DNA from: Phoronis australis
Taxonomy: Eukaryota > Phoronida > Phoronidae
DNA: 36,491 bases
Reading direction: 5' to 3'
NCBI GenBank assembly: GCA_002633005.1
Contig: NMRA01000041.1
Span: 522,217-558,707, forward strand
A program made the position numbers and the translations under genes. Shown here one piece after another: positions 1 to 10,353 of this stretch (positions within the stretch are counted from its first letter, which is position 1; each line of letters opens with the position of its first letter). Below the pieces are notes generated by a model. It was not told where the DNA came from. It saw only the letters and a list, made by a program, of their open reading frames with translations, and searched no databases.

Positions 1-1329
1 TGATACTAGCTGTAACAAAAGTTTTCAAACCCCCTTCTCTAATAATGTACTAGTCCCTCTGTCATCTCAAGTCTCAAGCTGTCAAATATACCTGTTTAGC
101 CTGCTAGAAGAGATCAAAGGTTCACAATCATTCAGAACTCTTCACATACGTGGTAAAGGGAAAACGTAAATGAAATAGTGGGCCGATTTTAAGGGAAGCT
201 TTTCTGTTTTGTGGGTTTGATAATGGGAGTTAAAGAAAAAAATGCCTAAGTGAAAGCAGATTTCACTCCATTCTTGCAATGACTTGCGTCATCAGAAAGT
301 TTTTCTAAATTTCAGAAAAACAAGTTCTAACTTTACAAAAAAATCTTGAGGCGGTCCCCCCACATGGTCTAGCATGGTTCTGCCCTATTTTAATTTTTAA
401 TTTTGAGAAGTGAAGAAGGCTGCAGGAAGTACTCAACACTAGGCAACTGTTCTGTTATCACTCACTTAACCAAAGTGAAGTAAAGAGATTACGTACTTGG
501 TATGCAGAAAAGAACAAACTTGTCTTTCTGCCAAAGTTTTACTGTTGGTTCATAGGCAGGGATGACATAAGATGATTAGGTAAAATGGCAGTTGTTAGTC
601 AAATTGAAAGAGGTTTGTGCTGTTGTCAGATCTAAGTTGATTGACAAGTGCTTGGTCAGGTCAGAACTCTAGAAGTTCACCACTGGTCACAGATGTAGCG
701 CTCGCAACAAATAGGCAAGCATGCGCTGTTTTTCCCTTCAAAGTTACCAAAGGTTTAGATCCATGAAAGATATCCTCTGGTAGATTATACCCGTGTTGTT
801 GGCACAAACTTTACACCTTGATGACTCATGAATTGTGCATTAATCTTAATATGAGATCGGTGGAGTTGAAATATCCTCCGCATTAGTGCTGAGAGCATGT
901 ACACTAAGTCATGTCTGCATGTTTGTTTTGTTGTTTTATTAGCATGTATGCTGTTTTTTACTATAATTTGAAGGATAATACTATTTTTGACTTATTATTT
1001 GAAATTATTTACTGGTGACGTTCTTAAGACTAAAAAGTACACAAGTATCAGTACTGGATACTACAATAAACAATGTGACATTTGCTTCTAATATGAAACA
1101 TTGGAAATTTTAAACCATGGCATAGAGCATACCTTGATCTTTATTCATTGTACTTTGAATCAGACTTTTCATGGAGCCTACAGTAAGGAGTGTCTTACTG
1201 TAGGTTGATAACGTTACATTTTCTTTATTAATGGTAGGTGGAAATCGGCTATTATAAAGGGGATGTTTGTCATTTTCACTGCATATGCTCATCTATCTCA
1301 ATAAAGTGATGTGGACTTGTTCATTCCAG
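1..1329. other. Non-coding stretch, probably an epsin intron
   Basis: I see no recognisable coding exon here. The stretch ends in a good 3' splice site (pyrimidine-rich tract then CAG at 1327-1329) that opens the first visible epsin exon, so most or all of it is probably intron. No ENTH- or UIM-like peptide was found in any frame I read. It is AT-rich and has no obvious tandem repeat. Confidence 0.6.
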
Positions 1330-1573
1330 CCCGGACTGCTTGATCTGGCCACCAACTCTCCCGCAACACAGACAGTGCAGGTAGATCCATGGGGCACACC
1401 CCTCACCAGTCCTCCTCAGACGGACCCTTGGGCTTCCAAACCACCAGACCCATGGGCGTCACCATCAGGACCACAGCCTCCAGTGTTGAGTGATCCGTGG
1501 AGTACTCCATCAGCTGGCTCCACCCACTCCACACCTCAGAAGCCGGTGATGACCTCAGCTCTCCCTCCCCCGG
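1330..1573 (+). CDS. Epsin exon with clathrin box and four DPW motifs
   Basis: The exon starts after CAG at 1329 in phase 0 and reads PGLLDLATNSPA, a clathrin-box-like motif. Four DPW tripeptides follow, spaced about 12 to 20 residues apart in a Pro/Ser/Thr-rich disordered stretch. The exon ends at 1573 in phase 1 before GTCAGT. The open frame runs on to 1617 into the intron, but the next exon restores the family sequence only if the donor at 1574 is used. DPW motifs bind the AP-2 alpha appendage. Confidence 0.88.
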
Positions 1574-3259
1574 GTCAGTGCTTGCTTCATTATCTAGTGT
1601 CAGCTGTGGGTGAATAATTCATGCTCCATTGCCTTTTATAATCCCCATGGAACTCTGTGATGACCTGGGATGACTAAACTCAAGGCCGCTTTATCTTAAG
1701 GTCACCCTAAGTTAACATCTCATTCACAATACACACAAATCAGTTGACTCAAAGCCAGTTAAGTTGATCTCCAGTTCACCTTAGAATGACCTTTTCTCTG
1801 AAGTGTTGGGAAAACCAGTTGCGAGTTGCGATTACTTATAATGAATATGTACATATTGTTGAATTTGTCATTGTTTATAGGGATATTATGAATATTAATG
1901 TCGAGTGTGTTCAATATTTATTTGCAAAAAGCAAACCTTCATTTTCGAGCCTCAAAAGTGGGGCTTTCTATATTAATATAAGTGACCCTGCCCGAATAGC
2001 ACCGATAGTGGGGCCTCTATGTGAAGAAATACTGTTATTTAGGTAATGGTTGGATATAACGTGCCCGAATTTAGAGAACCAGTTTTTCCCATTCAATAAC
2101 GGGCATCAAACTGGTTCTCAAGATACAGGTACGTTATATCTGATAATTGCCATTATTAGAACTTATGGCGACTCTAAGGTCACCTTAAGATACTTCAGTG
2201 GAATTTTGTTATTTAGACGACTGTTGGGCAAACCAGACAGTTCTATCAAAGCTTCAGTAAAATAGGAAAACGCGAGTTGGATCACTCAAATACAAGCCTG
2301 TGCGATGATAGCTGAAGTTGCCTTTTTGGGCAATATTGCGTCACTGCGAGATCCCATCACAAACGATAAATGGCCGATAGCAGTTGTATTGAATAGGGGT
2401 CTGAATAGAGCACCATTGTGTGCGGGTGTAATTACCAGTTGTTTGAATTAAAACGTAATTCTCGTAGGGACGTAGACAAAAGCAAGCCAATAAGCCTAAG
2501 ACTTCATTACGTTTGGCAATTTGTGACACTGGTGGGCCCAGAGCAGTGCTCTTAATGTACTTTAGGAAACAAATTTACAAGTGTTGTGTTACTTTGCAGG
2601 TAAATTGAACATGTTTCAATCACATTCGATTCATTGTCCTATCTCCATTACAGCTCAGAATGACCCCTGGGCCACATCCGTGCCTGCATCAGCTAGCTCC
2701 CCCTGGGACTCTGCCCATCCTCCAGCCATGACAAACAGCGCCAGCATGCCCACTGGCATATTTGGTAGTTCTGCTAATGGGTCCTCCAATAATGTGGATG
2801 ATGCTTTTGATCTGTTGGTGTCCAGACCGAGCGTACAAGCCACGGCAACGTCCTCATCCATGGATCCCCTGGCTGGTTAGTACATGTTACACCATTGGAC
2901 TGTTTGCATGATACATACATGTTTTCCAGTCTGCTTAATGGTGCAGTTTTGGTACAGGCTGTGTGACCCTGCACTAATTCTTCCCTTGTTTCAAACAAAC
3001 TAAATCGTTTTCTCCTGATGGCCGTGTTAACCAAAATTAACTGGAAATCCCTTACTTGAGAGGCAATTACTTAAATACCTGAAACTGTTAAATTAGCACA
3101 CTGGCCTTTGCTGACCAACATCTGCAGAGGTCAAAGGTGTACGTCTCCATTTGCTGACCAACATCTACAGAGGTCAAAGGTGTACGTCTCCATTGAAACA
3201 TCTTGAATAACCTGCAAATAGTATCTGTTGCAAAAATCTATCGCACACACACGCGCGCG

Positions 3260-3312
<53 letters not shown>

Positions 3313-4984
3313 GCTGTACGTCTTGACTAGGTCTGTCTCGAAACAAAAATTTCAGAAAGAACTATCTGAGCACGATAGAGCTGTTTGGAGCTGTTACTTT
3401 GATGCCCATGGTAGATGTTGATTTTTATGTGTTGACCTCTGATACTAGCCTCATTGTACACCATCTAAAACTGTCACAAACTATGTGTCTAAGGAGAAAA
3501 TGGAAAGCATGTTCTCAGCCAGATAAGAATTGAAACTTTACCGTTGCTCATTTGTTTATGTTATTTTTTCCAGCAGCAATCTTCTTTCAGATTTGTTGAT
3601 CTCTTTTTGAGTGCCTTGTAAGTTTTAGGACATGGCTTTTGTTGACATTTCCAAGGCCGAAAATTGGCCGTATGCTATTTAAGTAATGTCAGACATTAAT
3701 GCCAAGTAGGCTCTGACTTGGGCTGTTAGTTGTGAACTAAAAATGTATTCCTAAATTTTTGCTTCACAAAAAGTTTGTGAGCATGGGAAGTAAACGGAGA
3801 ATTACTGTAATACATTAAACTAGTGCAATGCATTGAATTACTGCGTGTGTTGAATTCCTTATTTGACTATGCCATTATTAGCCAGTGCAATAATAATATA
3901 ATAATGTTGGTGGGTAGTTGTACTTAATATGTCTTGATAGTTCACCATTATGTGCTATCAAATTCTTCAGATATGTCCAGTATGGGCTCTGCACTTCCCC
4001 CAAGTAAAAAGACTCCGGAAGATTTCTTGGGTGCCAACAAAGATTTAGTCAACCTGGACAGCTTAGTCTCAAAGCCAGCTGGCAGTAAGTATCTCCAGCT
4101 TATTTTCGCGGACTGTAAGTTCAAGTCTCCTTTCTACTTTTACTCATCCGGGATAAGGTGAGGTAAAAAATACATAGGCAGGTGGCCGGATGCCTTGTGC
4201 ATTACACCAGGCGTACTTAGGACACACGGGTGGGCCCATGGTACTAATCAGGTGAGGTAAGTTGTCGATCACATGTCGAGTTTATCCACCATTACTAAAC
4301 TAACTGGACAACATGTTTTTGGAGGAGTAACTTGTTCTGGAGTAACTTGTGGACGACACTTAACTCTACTTTGTTCTTGTCACCACGTATTCTCTGTGCA
4401 CATAACCACCCATTGTCATACTCTGCTCAACTGTTTCTTTTGCTTCAACCAGTCAGTTTTCTCCTTCATTAGCTTTAGCCAATGTCTTTGTTTCATTAGG
4501 TTCAATCAACTCTATAAGTTGTCCACTAGGTTTCACCAATCCTTTTTTGTATCTCATTAGATTATTTGATTAAACCATTTCATTTGTTTGTTTGGATTAA
4601 ACCATTCCTTTAACTTTTCTATAATGTTAAACTAATCCATTTGCTTGATTTCATTAGATTCAACCAACCCATTTGTTTGTTTCACTAAGTTTAACGAATA
4701 AGTCTTGCTTGTTTCATTAGGTTCAGCCAACCCATTCGCTGTTAAGTTCAACCAATCCGTTTGTTTGTTTCATTTATGTTTAACGAATCCATTTGCTTGT
4801 TTCATTAGGTTCAACCAATCCATTTGCATCAAGCCTGAGTGGTGTCACCAACAACCCATTTGGCTCCGGTCAGCCCCAGCGTGTTCCTATGAATCAGATG
4901 CAGTCGGGTGGCTTCATGCAAGCCCAGTACCCAGGACTTCAGCCTATGGTCCCCATGCAAGCACAAAATAACCCGTTCTTATGA
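1330..4984 (+). CDS. Epsin, C-terminal part (4 exons; 5' exons outside window)
   Basis: Epsins are cytosolic endocytic adaptors. An N-terminal ENTH domain and UIMs bind PIP2 and ubiquitin, and a disordered tail binds clathrin, AP-2 (DPW motifs) and EH-domain proteins (NPF motifs). Only the tail is here: exons 1330-1573, 2654-2875, 3971-4084 and 4809-4984. Every junction keeps frame (phase 1 at each). The first exon opens with a clathrin-box-like LLDLA and has four DPW motifs (VDPWG, TDPWA, PDPWA, SDPWS). The second has NDPWA and a DAFDLL segment. The third has KKTPEDFLG...LVNLDSLVSKP, a block conserved in vertebrate epsins. The fourth has three NPF motifs and ends NPFL-stop at 4982-4984. Motif order matches epsin-1/2/3. 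Whether it corresponds to EPN1, 2 or 3 cannot be told from the tail, and an invertebrate would probably have a single gene. The family call is firm. Confidence 0.93.
2654..2875 (+). CDS. Epsin exon with DPW and DAFDLL
   Basis: The acceptor is TTACAG at 2648-2653 and the donor is GTTAGT at 2876. Joining the phase-1 G of the previous exon gives an Ala codon, then QNDPWATS. The middle reads NNVDDAFDLLVSRPS. DAF fits the DxF AP-2 appendage motif, and FDLL resembles the short acidic/leucine clathrin- and AP-2-binding motifs of this family. The exon is 222 nt and phase 1 to phase 1, so it could be skipped without shifting the frame. Confidence 0.87.
3116..3194. repeat. Two tandem copies of a ~45-bp unit with DR1-like site
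   Basis: A unit beginning TTTGCTGACCAACATCTRCAG and running through AGGTCAAAGGTGTACGTCTC occurs twice head to tail inside the epsin intron, nearly identical. Each copy holds AGGTCAAAGGTG, which resembles a nuclear-receptor DR1/HNF4-type site. Such short matches are common, so function is not implied. Confidence 0.7.
3244..3310. repeat. Compound (AC)n(GC)n(AC)n microsatellite
   Basis: This is an alternating purine-pyrimidine tract: short CA, then about 17 bases of CG alternation (3252-3268), then about 42 bases of CA. It lies in the epsin intron between 2876 and 3970. The open frames seen on both strands here are repeat artefacts. The CG-rich core is the kind of sequence that can adopt Z-DNA. 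Confidence 0.95.
3971..4084 (+). CDS. Epsin exon with conserved TPEDFLG / LDSLVSKP block
   Basis: The acceptor is ATTCTTCAG ending at 3970 and the donor is GTAAGT at 4085. The exon reads DMSSMGSALPPSKKTPEDFL and then GANKDLVNLDSLVSKPAG. This TPE-FLG...LV-LDSLVS-P block is one of the few ordered-looking conserved blocks in the tails of animal epsins and is the strongest single proof of identity. The exon ends in phase 1, which fits exon 4809-4984. Confidence 0.92.
4440..4830 (+). repeat. ~31-bp tandem array built from a splice acceptor plus NPF-coding exon start
   Basis: About 13 diverged copies of a unit resembling TTCATTAG GTTCAACCAATC plus CATTTGCTTG lie at roughly 30-bp steps (near 4443, 4473, 4501, 4531, 4571, 4600, 4628, 4660, 4690, 4721, 4747, 4779 and 4811). 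The last copy is the real 3' splice site and first codons (STNPFA) of the last epsin exon at 4809. At least five upstream copies keep a CATTAG acceptor-like core, and those near 4721 and 4779 still spell NPF in the frame that opens at 4720. The array fills the 3' half of the intron. Confidence 0.88.
4809..4984 (+). CDS. Last epsin exon, three NPF motifs and stop
   Basis: The exon begins after TTCATTAG (4801-4808). With the phase-1 A of the previous exon it reads SSTNPFASSLSG, VTNNPFGSG and a Met/Gln/Pro-rich stretch, ending AQNNPFL and a TGA at 4982-4984. NPF motifs bind EH domains (Eps15, intersectin). A C-terminal NPF is typical of epsins. Its 5' edge is one unit of the tandem array that precedes it, so several competing acceptors lie within 400 bp upstream. 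Confidence 0.9.
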
Positions 4985-5208
4985 GACTTGTAATCAATCA
5001 CAATAGACTACTTACAGATGAATAGTGTTAGTATGAACATAGACTTCCATAAGTGCAGAAGTCCATGGCATGAGCAGACATCATCACTTAATTTTGGCAA
5101 TCTATTTAGCATGGGCTTTTATAATTGTTCTTCAGTAAAAAAAAACAATTTGTGTTCAAAGCCCAGTTTTTATGTATCATTGCTGCTGTGCACGTTTCAG
5201 ACAATACA

Positions 5209-5478
5209 GTATGTACCTGAAACTTTCTTGTCTGAGGGTAATGGTGATGTTATCAACAAAATATGGTCACCATGCATTTGTAAAGTATAACTTATCCAAA
5301 GGAACATTGTGTACCTGAAGCACTGTTGTCTGAAGGTAGTGGTGATGTTATCAACAAAATATGGTCACCATGCATTTGTAAAGTATAATTTTTCCAAAGG
5401 AACATTGTGAACATGAAGCACTGTTATCTGAGGGTAATGGTGATGTTATCAATAGGAAATGGTCACCAGCCTGTTGTA
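5209..5478. repeat. 98-bp tandem repeat, ~2.7 copies, in epsin 3' flank
   Basis: GTGATGTTATCAACAAAATA starts near 5244, again near 5342, and a diverged version near 5440, giving a 98-bp period. Each unit also has a CTGAAGCACTGTT-like segment and GGTCACC. Copies 1 and 2 are very similar and copy 3 is diverged and truncated. The array lies about 225 bases after the epsin stop and so is probably transcribed in the 3' UTR. Confidence 0.88.
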
Positions 5479-6482
5479 AATCCAAAAGTAATACAAAAAC
5501 ATGGTGTTATCATCTCTGAATTTGCAAAATGTTTGAAGATTACAGTTCCTGTGTCAGCTGATTTGAAAAGAATGCTTTGATAATTACAAAAGTTCAGCTC
5601 CATTTCAAGTATTCTAAAAGTAAATTGATGTCAGCTTTGGTGATGAGTTCATACTGAAGCTAAGTTCTACACTTGAGATAAAACAGAGAATTGTGTTCGA
5701 ATAGTTAAACATGAAGTGACTAAATGGTCTCATGACAGAAACTAAGAATTCAAGTCAGATGTTGTAGCTTGGAGAGTACTTTGATAATGGAAATTTACTA
5801 GTCATAGAATATTATTATGGGAGCTGTGTGGTGTGATTCATGGCCTTGTGTGGTGAAGTGCTGGTACGGAGAGTTCACTAGATGACATGTGACCTCTGTC
5901 TGCTCATTATGTCAACACAAGATACACTGATGTCATTATATTACTTTGTTACATGACCACCGACTCTTATGTCCTCTCATAGGCTAAAACGCTGTACAGG
6001 GACTTCTGTTACGAGGTGATGTTTCGCCAGCAAACGGTGTAATATCAGTTTTCAATCACGCTGCCAGGACGTCTTGTCTCACTATTCATGATCTGACAAA
6101 TTACAGGCTGTAGAAACTGTAAACCACCGACTGTGCAACAGTTCATAAAAGCTGTCGGAAATTATTAAATATGAAGTAATCCGAGTAACGAAGCATTAGT
6201 GGTTTTTTAAAAACAAAGACAGACCAATCTCTGTGGCATGTCTGGTTGTATGGACCTCAGGGCAGCAATGTTACCTTGACCAGGGGCCACTTTGCTTTCC
6301 CTGGGTGCATGTAATTTTTTGTATACATGCATCGAATTATGCCTGTGCAATAATCATGTCGCGTGTCCTTGTAGTAACACAGGTTATTGTATGGGATTGG
6401 GTAAAAAAGTGTGGATTTCAAAACTTAAATATGTGGTACAAATGTGTTAAACTAAGGGCATTTTATAGAGATGTATTTTGAT

Positions 6483-6562
6483 AACCAAGGTTGGTGTGCC
6501 AAGTATTTTCACTTGGTCTTCAATCTCGTGAAAATATTTACTTGGTACAGCAACTTTGGCTT
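6483..6562. repeat. Imperfect ~30-bp inverted repeat (hairpin)
   Basis: AACCAAGGTTGGTGTGCCAA plus GTATTTTCAC (6483-6512) pairs with GTGAAAATATTTACTTGGTA plus CAGCAACTTTGGCTT (6528-6562). The loop is short. This resembles an inverted-repeat remnant such as a foldback element, and no coding is visible. Confidence 0.6.
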
Positions 6563-6965
6563 ATAACGTTCACATTCACCCGTATAAAAACATGTGACGT
6601 TTAACATATATATTCCCCTTGGGATCAGTCCATATTTGTTGGAATGTGATGAGTCATCTTGTCCTGCTCAGCCCTCAAAATTTTGTGATGTGAATCGAGG
6701 TTCACACGTCACAGAATTTCAGTTTCCCCCCAAGGATGAAGTCAGATGTGCACTTCTGTAGTCACGAACTTGTCATAAACTTTCATGTACGTTTCCAAGA
6801 AGAAGCAAGCGGACATCTTTTCAGAAAGAGGTGTACACCATGAAGTCAAAATCTTAAGAAATTAGCTTTAGCTTAGGAACATTCCTACTATAAACAGCCA
6901 GTCAGGGTGACCACAGAATAAGGACTATTTGAGTTGACAATTTATGTATGCAGCCGTCATGGAGA

Positions 6966-7197
6966 GTACTGTAAAATCGGACCAATTTTGCACAAAAATA
7001 GTTCTAGGATTGCACTTTTTCATTTTGAAAATTGAACTTTGTTGTGAATGTCCAGATTCACAAATCATCAGGTGATAGGTTCGGTACTGAACATGGAAAA
7101 CCATTCATTAGGTGCAACCTATCTCCCAAGAAAGAATGAGAAATAAAATTCCACCTTTAGCCAGATTTTATTCAAAATTGGTGAGACTTTACTGTAA
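6966..7197. mobile_element. MITE-like element with ~25-bp terminal inverted repeats
   Basis: The left end, GTACTGTAAAATCGGACCAA followed by TTTTG (6966-6990), is an imperfect complement of the right end at 7173-7197 (CAAAATTGGTGAGACTTTAC plus TGTAA). The interior is about 180 bp and non-coding. A matching right-end fragment (AAATTGGTGAGACTTTAATG) recurs near 30578, so the sequence is dispersed. Class and superfamily are not determinable here. Confidence 0.6.
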
Positions 7198-9148
7198 TAG
7201 GTTTGTTATGACAATACCATAAGTGTAGATGTGAGTACCAGACTTGCAATGGTTGTACTATGCTAGCCATGTGTATGGTTGTGTTAATTCATATTTTATT
7301 TGTACAGAGAACGGTATATTATACAGCATATCTGTACCCATCACTGTTTTTAATATATTTGAAAACATCTGAAGTTGTCGCAGTTGTGATTTTGTTTCTA
7401 AATTGTGTTTTATTTTTAATGTAGCGAAACCAATCAAATTACACATTATGAAAACTTGGGGATGCGGTGTAATTATAACATTGCAGTGTTATGTGAGATT
7501 TTTATCAACAACAGAACTGACGACACAATGATAACATGAAGCAAGGTATAACAATACGCTTTCACAATAAATACACAAGTCAAAGACATTAAATTGTTGG
7601 GTCAAAGCCGTTATAAACTGTCATCTGTTGTCAAAAAGATTCAGACATTTTTGCCCTTCCAAAGCAATGCCGTCACATTTTGATTCTTTGTTCGAGTTGA
7701 AATTTGTTACTGCAGTAAACAGTGTAAATTTCCATTGACCATTGTAATGCTTTGTTGAGTGTACTGGCAGTGACAATGAGATGGGCTTGGTCTGAAGCCT
7801 TGAGTTAAGTACACGATGATAGTTTTGTTATTGTAACAGTAGCTGACGTAAATCAAACGTCTATTTGACAAAGGGCGCTAGTTTATTGACCCTGAAACAC
7901 AGTAAGGGGACAAATTATGATCAACAACTTTAATTGTTCAATACAATGAATAGGCTATACTCTTACAAGCAGTAGTTCTTTTCTCATCTGCCACTGTTGT
8001 TTCTCACGAATGGTATTCTTTTTCCCTGTATAATTATTCTGCAAGACATCTTTGACTTGCTCCACGGTTAGAGGACTTCATAGGCAAACTCAAGATAAAC
8101 ATAATGAAATTTAGACACAAATTTGTACAAATTATTTAAAATCCTACAGCAAATCATACATTGGAGGTTGGCATTGGGTTACTCTGTCATGAGAGATTTT
8201 TACACAAAACTTAAAGGCAGTGAGGACTAGTCTTGTGTCATCTGAATAATTTTGTGAATTTGCATTTGCATTAATATGAGTGAATACTGTTGTTGTGGTT
8301 CATGAGAAAAGAACACTATTTGTAAGGAATTGCCATTGCAGTCTGTTCAAAGCAGGTGATAGCAGTAAGAACAGAATTTTGGTTGATGAGAAAGGTACAA
8401 CAGCTGGTATGAAAGAAAATTGAGTTAATCAGTACGAGACGTGCAGACCGTGGTGGAAGGTCTGTCCTGGACAACAGTCAATAATCAACAAGAATTGGTC
8501 AATTAAAGAAACCAGCCTATTGATTTCAAACAGTCCCCAGAGTAAATGTCAAACCTCCAACATAACGAATGCATAACATGAGATCACTTGTCGTGTGCCA
8601 ATCTTACAAGACAACTATTAAAAGCGATATTCTGGTTAAAATTACACACTTTTGGTAATTTTTATTCATTGGAATCCAGACTAGACGCCAATAAAAGTGA
8701 TAACCATAGCCACAGTTAATGGCCAGCCTCAAAACAGGAATCTTAAGAATTGGACACTGGTCTTATATTGCCTCATCAACAAGTGTATACCCTTTGAATA
8801 TTCAAATATATTTAACCGCATGACAGTAGACTCCATGGTAATACTAGCACCAACAGCAATTATATACTGTTAATAACTGACAATGTAATTAACAAAAACA
8901 GCATGGTGTTTTCGATCAATGCGGCAGATTTTGAGGTACGTAAACCCGTCGAGTTACCCAATCTCGACCGGTGACAGTGTCAACGTAGGATTCTTTTCAT
9001 ATTGCTTCTCATCACATCATGATGTGAAACTCCTTGCACAATCTGTCTACGTTCATACTCCAAACCACATAACTTGAAAGACTACAAGAAGAAGACTCCA
9101 GTTACCCTCAAAATAAAGGGACATTACCAGCGAGAAAACTAATTTTCT

Positions 9149-9220
9149 GAGATTGGCCACAGCGGGGAATCGGACCTGCAACCCCCACACTCTAAGGCTC
9201 AACTGGCCAAGCTAAATCTC
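9149..9220 (-). repeat. tRNA-like fossil (SINE head or tRNA pseudogene)
   Basis: On the minus strand this 72-nt stretch starts GAGATTTAGCTTGGCCAGTT and ends GGCCAATCTC, so the ends pair as an acceptor-like stem (GAGATT/AATCTC). An A-box-like segment follows the 5' end, and GGTCCGATTCC resembles a B box. The anticodon and T stems pair poorly, so a working tRNA is unlikely. It fits a degenerate tRNA-derived SINE head. Confidence 0.45.
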
Positions 9221-9848
9221 ACTTGATCAATGGCAGAATATTTTTAGCGTTTTTAACAGATAAAGACACCACTGTTGACTTCTCACCAAATGTCTGGCAG
9301 ACATCAACAAGAACTGGCAATTTGTAATAAGATCATAAAAACAACATATTTTGTTGTTTTATAGCTCTGATCAAAGCTAATAACTTCAAGAAGTCTGTTA
9401 CGCCAAACAATAATTCCAAAATGGATTTTTGAATGTAAAACTAATAATGTTTCTTAACAGTCAAAATAAAAAATGACATTTTTACCAAAAGTAGTGGTGT
9501 GCCTACCATTGTTTAGTAATTGAACAAATGGATTCGATCGTGTTTTTGTGGACATTAAGCAAGAATATACCTGACTGTGAAGTCATAATGAATACTTTGA
9601 AAAAACGTGTGATACTCACCACTGATGACAATATTAACTTCAAACTTTTGTAATTGTTGACTAGAATCTTAACTTCAAATTTGCATGATATATACATATC
9701 GCCAGATACCCTCGTCAATTACCATAACTCATAAATAATACTCTCCTCTTTTGAAATACGATCTTCACATTCCTGACACAACCACACTATGAACCAACCA
9801 GAGGTCATTAAGTGCTCTTGCACCAAGTTTCTCATGTCCTCAGTTGGT

Positions 9849-9854
9849 TTTATT
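9849..9854 (-). promoter_or_regulatory. Possible poly(A) signal of TXNDC11
   Basis: TTTATT on the plus strand is AATAAA in the sense of the minus-strand gene, 33 bases past its TAG stop. It is the first such hexamer downstream. If used, the 3' UTR would be very short. Others exist further on. Confidence 0.3.
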
Positions 9855-9887
9855 GCTGTATGCAAGTTCTGTGAGACATAACAACTC

Positions 9888-10353
9888 CTACAGTTCTGTA
9901 CGACTGGCAACCTTCCTCTCACCAAGAGTGCTAATTTGCTTCTTGTAACGTTCAACAAGTGTTGTCAAAACTCTTAAGTCAATCTTATCATCCGTCGTTG
10001 ATTGTAACGTCCTCAGAACTTCCTGACCATTATGTAATTGCACAAACTTCCTGTCCACTTTTCTACGCAGCATTGACAAATAAAGCTGTAAGCTGCTGCG
10101 CCAATCATCACTGGCAGTCACCTTTAATTGACGTTTGACTTGAGCAATTCTAGTTTTAGTCTGTACAATGTCTTGCCTGAGTCTGTAAATGTGCTGCCGA
10201 ACAGTCGCCAGACTGTGCGTGATGCATGACCCGGAGCAGGTCATGACCCCTGCTTGACCCTTGACTGAGGAGGAAGCATATTGAAGGATAAAGCGCACTA
10301 GGTGAGGTAGTGTCTTGGGCCTCTCGGCTGGAAATGGCACACTGTTCACTTTA
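9888..10353 (-). CDS. TXNDC11: TXNDC11 exon 13: end of thioredoxin fold and coiled coil
   Basis: The acceptor is TGTATTGCAG. Joined to exon 12 it reads PAGHKVNSVPFPAERPKTLP, the end of the last thioredoxin fold. After HLVRFILQYAS the exon encodes about 110 residues rich in Leu, Arg, Gln and Lys with heptad-like spacing (TVRQHIYRLRQDI, TRIAQVKRQLK, TLVERYKKQIS). This is a coiled coil, as in other TXNDC11 proteins. The TAG stop is at 9888-9890. The open frame upstream of 10353 reads into the minisatellite intron and is not coding. Confidence 0.93.

Larger units (their letters stand above)
4985..9148. other. Epsin 3' UTR/flank and convergent intergenic DNA
   Basis: No coding exon was found. The first part should be epsin 3' UTR. 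AATAAA motifs occur near 7142 and 7569, but none can be assigned as the poly(A) signal from sequence alone. A 98-bp tandem repeat and two inverted-repeat elements lie here (separate entries). A further short hairpin, TTTTGTGATGTGAA with its near complement TTCACACGTCACAGAA, is at about 6676-6717. The remainder is AT-rich and unremarkable. Confidence 0.6.

Noticed and set aside
3131-3421. Frames with Cys-Val or Thr-His runs
   Set aside because: CA/CG microsatellite translation.
4720-4971. Alternative epsin last exon beginning at 4720
   Set aside because: It keeps two NPF motifs but shifts out of the frame of the conserved C-terminus ending NPFL. Kept as a possible rare isoform in the findings, not as the main model.
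9149-9220. Functional tRNA gene
   Set aside because: Terminal stem and length fit, but the anticodon and T stems do not pair and the B box is imperfect, so it is a fossil.
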